Shown here: piece after piece, positions 58,705-63,386 of the stretch
Numbering within the stretch: the first letter of the stretch is position 1
Layout: each line of letters opens with the position of its first letter
DNA from: an uncultured Oscillospiraceae bacterium
Lineage (GTDB): Bacteria; Bacillota; Clostridia; Oscillospirales; Ruminococcaceae
DNA length: 63,386 nt
Reading direction: 5' to 3'
Assembly (NCBI GenBank): GCA_949743955.1
Contig: CATJVQ010000030.1
Location: 1 to 63,386, forward strand
Translations under genes and position numbers: made by a program
Notes under the pieces: model-generated
Told to the model about the DNA's origin: nothing
The model's input: only the letters and a program-made list of their open reading frames with translations
The model's database searches: none

Positions 58705-61700
58705 TTACCGGATACTCCGGTGGTACTCTTGGAGCGACTTGACTGTGCGGCCTTCGCTGTCCCGGTTGGCGGCGATGCCGGCCACGGACGCTTTCGCGGC
58801 GGCGGCGGTGGTCATATAGCACACCTTATACTTGATGGCGGCCTTGCGGATATAGCTGTCGTCCTCCTTGCTCCGGCGGCCGATGGCGGTGTTGATGACC
58901 ATGCAGACCGTCTTATTCTTGATGAGGTCGACCGCGTCCGGGCGGCCGTGCCCGAGCTTATGCACGTGTATGGAGGGGATGCCGTTCTCCCCCAGGAAAT
59001 TCCGGGTGCCGGTGGTCGCGTAGAGCTGGAAGCCCATATCGACAAAACCGCGCGCCACATCGAGGATGGCGGCCTTGTCCGCGTCGTTGACCGAAAGGAA
59101 CACGTTGCCGGAGGAGGGCAGCTCCAGCCCGGCACCCTCCTGCGACTTATAGAACGCCGTGCCGAAATCCTCGCTGAGGCCGAGAACCTCGCCTGTCGAA
59201 CGCATTTCGGGGCCGAGGATGGGGTCGACCTCCGGGAACATATTGAACGGGAACACGGCCTCCTTGACACCGCAGTGCGAAAACACGCGCTCTCGGAGCG
59301 CCGGTACCGGCGAAGGGCGCCCGGTCAGCGGCGCGGTGACAATGTCGGTCGCCAGCCGCACCATCTGGATGCCGCACACCTTTGAGACGAGCGGCACCGT
59401 GCGCGACGCACGCGGATTGGCCTCGAGCACGTAGACAGTATCCTGGCAGATGGCGTACTGCATGTTCATCAGCCCCCGCACATCCATCGCCACGGCGATG
59501 CGCTTCGTATAGTCGCGGATGGTGGCCAGATGCTTTTCCGGGATATTCATTGAGGGCAGAATGCACGCGGAATCCCCCGAGTGGATGCCCGCGAGCTCAA
59601 TGTGCTCCATCACGGCGGGGACGAACGCGTGCTCCCCATCGCAGACAGCGTCCGCCTCGCACTCCAATGCGTCCTCGAGGAAGCGGTCGACCAGAATCGG
59701 CCGGTCGGGGCTCACGTCGATGGCGGCGTTCATGTAGTCGGTCAGCTCTTCGTCGCTGCGAACAACCTCCATCCCGCGTCCGCCGAGCACGTAGGACGGG
59801 CGCACCATGAGCGGATACCCGATCTCCCTCGCCGCGGCGAGCGCTTCATCGACGTCGATTGCCATCGCGGAGCGCGGCATGGGAATATTTAATTTCTCCA
59901 TCATGGCGCGGAACTGGTCGCGATCCTCGGCTAGGTCAATCGTCTCCGGGCTCGTGCCCAGAATGGCGACCCCCGCCCGCCGCAGCTCGCCGATGATGTT
60001 CAGCGGTGTCTGCCCGCCGAACTGCGCGATGACCCCCAGCGGGTGCTCGCGCTCATACACGGTGAGCACATCCTCGACAGTGAGCGGCTCGAAGTAGAGC
60101 CGGTCGGACGTATCGTAGTCCGTGGATACGGTCTCCGGGTTGCAGTTGATGATGATAGTCTCCAGCCCCAATTCCCGCAGCGCGAACGCCGCGTGGACAC
60201 AGCAGTAATCGAACTCGATGCCCTGCCCGATGCGGTTCGGCCCGGATCCGAGGATGAGCACCTTCCGCCCGTCTGCGGACGGGGCGGGAGCCGTACCGCC
60301 GTGGTAGGTCGAATAGTAGTACCGGGCGTTTTCCACGCCGGAGACGGCAATCGCGTCGTACCCAGCCACGATCCCGTTTTCGATGCGCGTGCGGCGGATG
60401 TCCTCCTCAGACACGCCTGTCAGGATAGAGAGGTAGCGGTCGGAGAAGCCGTCGCGCTTATAGGCGGCTAGGCGCTCCGGCGTCACGGCCGCCTTGCCCA
60501 GCGACAGGATCTCCTTTTCCGTCTCAGCCAGCTCGGCCAGCTGCTCGATAAAGTAACGCTTGATGCTCGTCTGCTCGCAGACACGGTCGATATCCCCGCC
60601 CTTCATGAGCGCTTCGTAAATGATGAAGTGGCGCAGGCTTGTCGGGGTAGTCATCCGCTGATAGAGCTCCTCGAGCGGCACCGGCTGGAGCTTCGGGTCC
60701 TGCCCGGGGCCGAAGCGGCCGTTTTCCAGGCTGCGCACCGCCTTCTGGAACGCTTCCTTAAACGTGCGGCCGATGCTCATCACCTCGCCCACGGCCTTCA
60801 TCTGCGTGCCTAGGCGGTCCTCACTGTCCTTAAACTTTTCAAACGCCCAGCGCGCAAATTTGACGACGACGTAATCCCCGCCCGGGACATACTCCGCCAG
60901 CGACGTGCCGCCGTGGTAGGGGATCTCGTCGAGCGTCAGGCCGGCGGCGAGCATGGAGGAGATGAGCGCTATCGGGAAGCCGGTGGCCTTTGAGGCGAGC
61001 GCCGAGGAGCGCGACGTGCGCGGGTTGATTTCGATAACGACAATGCGGTCGGACACGGGGTCATGCGCAAACTGGCAGTTGCATCCGCCGATGACCTCCA
61101 CCTCGCGCACGATCTTATACGCGGCCTCCTGGAGGCGCTTCTGTACCGACTCCGGGACACTGAGCATCGGGGCGGTGCAGAAGCTGTCCCCGGTGTGGAC
61201 GCCCATCGGGTCGACGTTTTCGATAAAGCAGACGGTGATGACCTGATCCCTGCTGTCACGTACGACCTCGAGCTCCAGCTCCTCCCAGCCGAGGACGGAT
61301 TCCTCAATGAGGACCTGCCCGATGAGGCTCGCGGCGATGCCCCGCCCGGCGATGGTGCGCAGCTCCTCTGTGTTGTAGACGAGCCCGCCCCCGGCGCCGC
61401 CCATCGTGTATGCTGGGCGCACGACGACCGGATAGCCCAGCTTGTCCGCAATGGCAAGCGCTTCGTCGACCGAATAGGCGGGTTCGCTCCTGGCCATTTC
61501 GATGCCCAGGCGTTCCATTGTCTCCTTAAACTCGATGCGGTCCTCCCCGCGCTCGATAGCGTCCACCTGCACGCCGATGACCTGTACGCCGAACTTATCC
61601 AGCACGCCGGCCTTATACAGCTCCTGGCACAGATTGAGCCCGCTCTGTCCGCCCAAGTTGGGGAGCAGCGCGTCGGGGCGCTCCTTTTCGATGATCTGTG

Positions 61701-61923
61701 TCAGGCGGCGCAGGTTCAGCGGTTCCAGATAGGTGGTATCGGCGGTCTGCGGATCGGTCATAATGGTGGCGGGATTCGAGTTGATCAGCACGACCTCGTA
61801 GCCGAGCTGCCGGAGAGCTTTGCACGCCTGTGTCCCGGAGTAATCGAATTCGCAGGCCTGCCCGATGATGATCGGCCCTGAGCCGATGATCATAATCTTG
61901 TGAATGTCGTTTCTCTTTGGCAT
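58705..61923 (-). CDS. carB: Carbamoyl-phosphate synthase, large subunit
   Basis: Makes carbamoyl phosphate for arginine and pyrimidine synthesis. The 1072-residue length and two tandem ATP-grasp halves (MPKRNDIHKIMIIGSGP... and KVLILGSGPNRIGQGIEFDY near residue 545), with a C-terminal MGS-like domain from about 930, are normal. The start is ATG 61923 with GGGATGG upstream, not the frame start at 61986. carA, the glutaminase subunit, is not next to it and must lie elsewhere. It is downstream of a small unknown gene on the same strand. Confidence 0.96.
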   Translation of the reverse strand: MPKRNDIHKIMIIGSGPIIIGQACEFDYSGTQACKALRQLGYEVVLINSNPATIMTDPQTADTTYLEPLNLRRLTQIIEKERPDALLPNLGGQSGLNLCQELYKAGVLDKFGVQVIGVQVDAIERGEDRIEFKETMERLGIEMARSEPAYSVDEALAIADKLGYPVVVRPAYTMGGAGGGLVYNTEELRTIAGRGIAASLIGQVLIEESVLGWEELELEVVRDSRDQVITVCFIENVDPMGVHTGDSFCTAPMLSVPESVQKRLQEAAYKIVREVEVIGGCNCQFAHDPVSDRIVVIEINPRTSRSSALASKATGFPIALISSMLAAGLTLDEIPYHGGTSLAEYVPGGDYVVVKFARWAFEKFKDSEDRLGTQMKAVGEVMSIGRTFKEAFQKAVRSLENGRFGPGQDPKLQPVPLEELYQRMTTPTSLRHFIIYEALMKGGDIDRVCEQTSIKRYFIEQLAELAETEKEILSLGKAAVTPERLAAYKRDGFSDRYLSILTGVSEEDIRRTRIENGIVAGYDAIAVSGVENARYYYSTYHGGTAPAPSADGRKVLILGSGPNRIGQGIEFDYCCVHAAFALRELGLETIIINCNPETVSTDYDTSDRLYFEPLTVEDVLTVYEREHPLGVIAQFGGQTPLNIIGELRRAGVAILGTSPETIDLAEDRDQFRAMMEKLNIPMPRSAMAIDVDEALAAAREIGYPLMVRPSYVLGGRGMEVVRSDEELTDYMNAAIDVSPDRPILVDRFLEDALECEADAVCDGEHAFVPAVMEHIELAGIHSGDSACILPSMNIPEKHLATIRDYTKRIAVAMDVRGLMNMQYAICQDTVYVLEANPRASRTVPLVSKVCGIQMVRLATDIVTAPLTGRPSPVPALRERVFSHCGVKEAVFPFNMFPEVDPILGPEMRSTGEVLGLSEDFGTAFYKSQEGAGLELPSSGNVFLSVNDADKAAILDVARGFVDMGFQLYATTGTRNFLGENGIPSIHVHKLGHGRPDAVDLIKNKTVCMVINTAIGRRSKEDDSYIRKAAIKYKVCYMTTAAAAKASVAGIAANRDSEGRTVKSLQEYHRSIR

Positions 61924-62001
61924 CGGACCATCCCTTTTCTTAAACTGTGATTTGTAGACGTATCGCTCTGCGGCCGCCAGGCGCACAGGGACATGCGGCT
62001 T

Positions 62002-62286
62002 TTACGATTCGCCGCCGGCGCGGTTCTGCAGGTCGATGACAGCGCTGGCCAGCTTGTCCACGGCCGTGGCGAGCGTGTCGATGCAGTCCAGTACCCGTTC
62101 GCTCTGGTCGCACTGCTGATGCAGGCAGGTGACGATCTGGTTGACGACTTCCTGATATTCCCTGCGGCCGACCCACTGGCTTCTGTCCTGACGCGCCAAG
62201 CGATCCAGCCGGAGAATGACCACACGGAGCATGGCGGCGAGAGTTCTTGTCTCGTCCAGCTTCCATTCGGTACCGTTGGAGTTCAT
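62002..62286 (-). CDS. Small hypothetical protein upstream of carB
   Basis: Product of 94 residues with start ATG 62286 and GGAGG upstream. It is predicted to be helical, with heptad-like Leu/Ile/Val pattern (VVNQIVTCLHQQCDQ, CIDTLATAVDKLASAVIDL) that could form a coiled coil, and two cysteines. I do not recognise the family. About 80 bp separate it from carB on the same strand. It uses an extended -10 promoter at 62317-62322. Confidence 0.65.
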   Translation of the reverse strand: MNSNGTEWKLDETRTLAAMLRVVILRLDRLARQDRSQWVGRREYQEVVNQIVTCLHQQCDQSERVLDCIDTLATAVDKLASAVIDLQNRAGGES

Positions 62287-62316
62287 TCTTCCAACCTCCA
62301 TTTTACCATTCGTTCT

Positions 62317-62345
62317 ATTATAGCACATGTCTGGCAAAAAACAAT
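62317..62345 (-). promoter_or_regulatory. Promoter of the small gene-carB unit
   Basis: On the minus strand: ATTGTT (62345-62340), 17-bp spacer, TATAAT (62322-62317), with TG two bases upstream of the -10 (TGTGCTATAAT). It overlaps the T run of the terminator of the upstream gene. Confidence 0.6.
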
Positions 62346-62401
62346 ACGCTCTCCCATAAGAAGACACGAACTGCGGACATCTTCCCCCGGGAGAGCGTAT
62401 T
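62333..62401 (-). terminator. Terminator of the 213-residue gene
   Basis: AATACGCTCTCCC (62343-62355) pairs with GGGAGAGCGTATT (62389-62401). Reading leftward, the stem is followed by TGTTTTTT. The loop of 33 bases is long for a terminator. Confidence 0.7.
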
Positions 62402-62437
62402 CTGTTTATCCCCTAATCAAACAATCCATTTTCCCGC

Positions 62438-63079
62438 CTACGCCTTTTTCTCGTCATCCTCATCGAGGAGATTTAAGAGCGTGGCGCTCGAAATACGCGC
62501 CGGCTTCTCCGACGTCCCCAGCCGCAGCACCTGCTGAAATACGCTGTTCCGGTTCGCGTTGTTTAACCGCAGATCCGCCACCGTATCGGATACGGCGGAT
62601 ACAGCCTTCTCCGTCTCCACTGCCTTGGCGGACACGGCCTCTTCCTTTGCGGCAATATCCTTTACCGCCGCACTGAACGCAGCGTCAAAGGACGTGCTCT
62701 TCGCCTTCGAGGAGACTGTGCGCGAGCTGGAGGAGGAACCCGATGTCTTCGAGGACGACCAATCGTAAGGGCTCAGTCCGTCGCGGTGGGCGTTCAGCCC
62801 GTTCGGGTTATGTAACTGCCAGCGCCCCTCATTTGAACGGATGTTGAAGACCCAATCGTAACGCTGCTCGTCCGCATCCTCCGGGAGCGGCTTATCCGGG
62901 CGCAGCTTCGAGACGGGCTCGTTATAAACGAAATCATAATGCTCCTTGAGCTCGCTTTTGGTATAATTATCCGGGCGGGTGTTCTTGCCGGTCGCCCAGT
63001 CGCTTGCCGTGCGGTTATTATAATAGGTTGGCGTGTACCAGCCTGTCGCGCTGTACTGATTTCCTACCGATGTCGCCAA
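62438..63079 (-). CDS. Hypothetical protein, 213 aa
   Basis: Product of 213 residues without signal peptide. The N-terminal half is rich in Tyr, Trp, Asn and Asp (GWYTPTYYNNRTASDW, NPNGLNAHRDGLSPYDW). The middle has a Ser/Thr/Lys-rich stretch, and the last 80 residues form a probable helical region followed by an acidic end (LLDEDDEKKA). I do not recognise it. The Tyr/Trp/Asn-rich part resembles some cell-surface or spore-related linkers, but that is only a resemblance. Confidence 0.6.
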   Translation of the reverse strand: MATSVGNQYSATGWYTPTYYNNRTASDWATGKNTRPDNYTKSELKEHYDFVYNEPVSKLRPDKPLPEDADEQRYDWVFNIRSNEGRWQLHNPNGLNAHRDGLSPYDWSSSKTSGSSSSSRTVSSKAKSTSFDAAFSAAVKDIAAKEEAVSAKAVETEKAVSAVSDTVADLRLNNANRNSVFQQVLRLGTSEKPARISSATLLNLLDEDDEKKA

Positions 63080-63119
63080 AATCCATACGCCCCCAGATTA
63101 CAGATTCCTTTTCTTTATC

Positions 63120-63148
63120 ATTCTACCATGCCTCGGGCAAAAAAGCAA
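63120..63148 (-). promoter_or_regulatory. Promoter of the 213-residue gene
   Basis: On the minus strand: TTGCTT (63148-63143), 17-bp spacer, TAGAAT (63125-63120), about 40 bp before the start codon. Confidence 0.5.
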
Positions 63149-63186
63149 GGTTCTTTTTCTGCTTCTTTTTCTCCCCGCTGACTCTC

Positions 63187-63215
63187 TTGACGCCGCGGAT
63201 ATTTTGTTGTATCAT
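63187..63215 (+). promoter_or_regulatory. tRNA-Leu(TAA) promoter
   Basis: TTGACG (63187-63192), 17-bp spacer, TATCAT (63210-63215), about 41 bp before the tRNA. Confidence 0.7.
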
Positions 63216-63224
63216 AAAAAAGTA

Positions 63225-63253
63225 ATTTACTCCCCCGTTTCGGGGGAGTAAAT
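63225..63253. terminator. Hairpin in front of tRNA-Leu(TAA)
   Basis: ATTTACTCCCCC (63225-63236), loop GTTTC, and its exact complement (63242-63253). A T run follows only when read leftward, so it would act as a terminator for leftward transcripts from beyond the window. It lies in the tRNA transcript leader. Confidence 0.6.
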
Positions 63254-63256
63254 CCC

Positions 63257-63343
63257 GCCGCCGTGGCGAAATCGGCACACGCAGCAGACTTAAAATCTGC
63301 CGGAGGCAACTCCATACGGGTTCAAGTCCCGTCGGCGGCACCA
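63257..63343 (+). tRNA. tRNA-Leu (anticodon TAA)
   Basis: Acceptor GCCGCCG (63257-63263) pairs with CGGCGGC (63333-63339), followed by A and encoded CCA. Anticodon stem GCAGA/TCTGC encloses loop CTTAAAA with TAA at 63291-63293. A long variable arm and GGGTTCAAGTCCC T-arm show a class II leucine tRNA reading UUA and UUG. It is the second leucine tRNA in the window. Confidence 0.95.
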
Positions 63344-63386
63344 TTTTTGGGTATTGGAGCCTCAAATCTGTTCTTTACCGAATGGA

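Noticed and set aside
1-63386. CRISPR arrays, rRNA operons, origin of replication
   Set aside because: No regularly spaced direct repeats, no rRNA-like sequence and no DnaA-box cluster were recognised on reading both strands.

Overview
The window is one contiguous piece of a GC-rich bacterial chromosome. The gene content points to an anaerobic Firmicute of the class Clostridia, probably near the Oscillospiraceae: class II GlyS without a beta subunit, RNase Y, a T-box leader on thrS, iron-sulfur L-serine dehydratase in two subunits, BlaI/BlaR1, LytTR/GHKL two-component genes, LplB/LplC-type transporters, hemerythrin sensors, and vegetative promoters of TTGACA-N17-TATAAT type. No rRNA, CRISPR array or intact transposon was seen.

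Region 1 (1-900) holds the 3' end of an unrecognised gene and a small overlapping unknown gene. They are followed by a promoter/terminator pair that should make a short stand-alone RNA of about 190 nt. Region 2 (988-11841) is a complete 13-gene ethanolamine-utilisation microcompartment operon behind a near-consensus promoter: eutA, eutB, eutC, eutL, eutE, eutM-like, eutT-like, pduL-like (with an extra C-terminal domain), eutN, pduS-like, pduT-like, eutS/pduU-like, eutP. It mixes Eut and Pdu parts and lacks the permease EutH, an alcohol dehydrogenase, EutJ, EutQ and the usual EutV/EutW regulators. Region 3 (11896-18444, minus strand) is a convergent operon sharing a terminator with region 2: DeoR-type regulator, PHP hydrolase, substrate-binding lipoprotein, nucleotide-pyrophosphatase-type phosphodiesterase and an ABC importer. 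I infer that it imports and hydrolyses a phosphorylated organic compound, possibly an ethanolamine phosphoester that feeds the microcompartment; this is the most interesting hypothesis in the window.

Region 4 (18814-29432) is a second catabolic island: cysteine desulfidase-like enzyme, UroD-like protein, FadR-type regulator, LplB/LplC/lipoprotein importer, a membrane AraC-type regulator and an iron alcohol dehydrogenase. Region 5 (29499-35950) carries a BlaI/BlaR1 pair with tandem operators over its own promoter, a hemerythrin/response-regulator fusion, a membrane XRE regulator, a small kinase and a decayed PD-(D/E)XK transposase gene.

Region 6 (35974-52791) is mostly core: glyS, tatD, tdk, a CNNM transporter, sdaAB/sdaAA, rny, thrS with T-box, a second hemerythrin protein, a cyclic-nucleotide-binding DUF2225 protein, rarA and a transglutaminase lipoprotein, with one AT-rich methyltransferase that looks acquired. 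Region 7 (52948-63343) has tRNA-Leu(GAG), a holin/GH25 lysin pair, a large lipoprotein, a LytTR/GHKL two-component system, carB, two unknown genes and tRNA-Leu(TAA).
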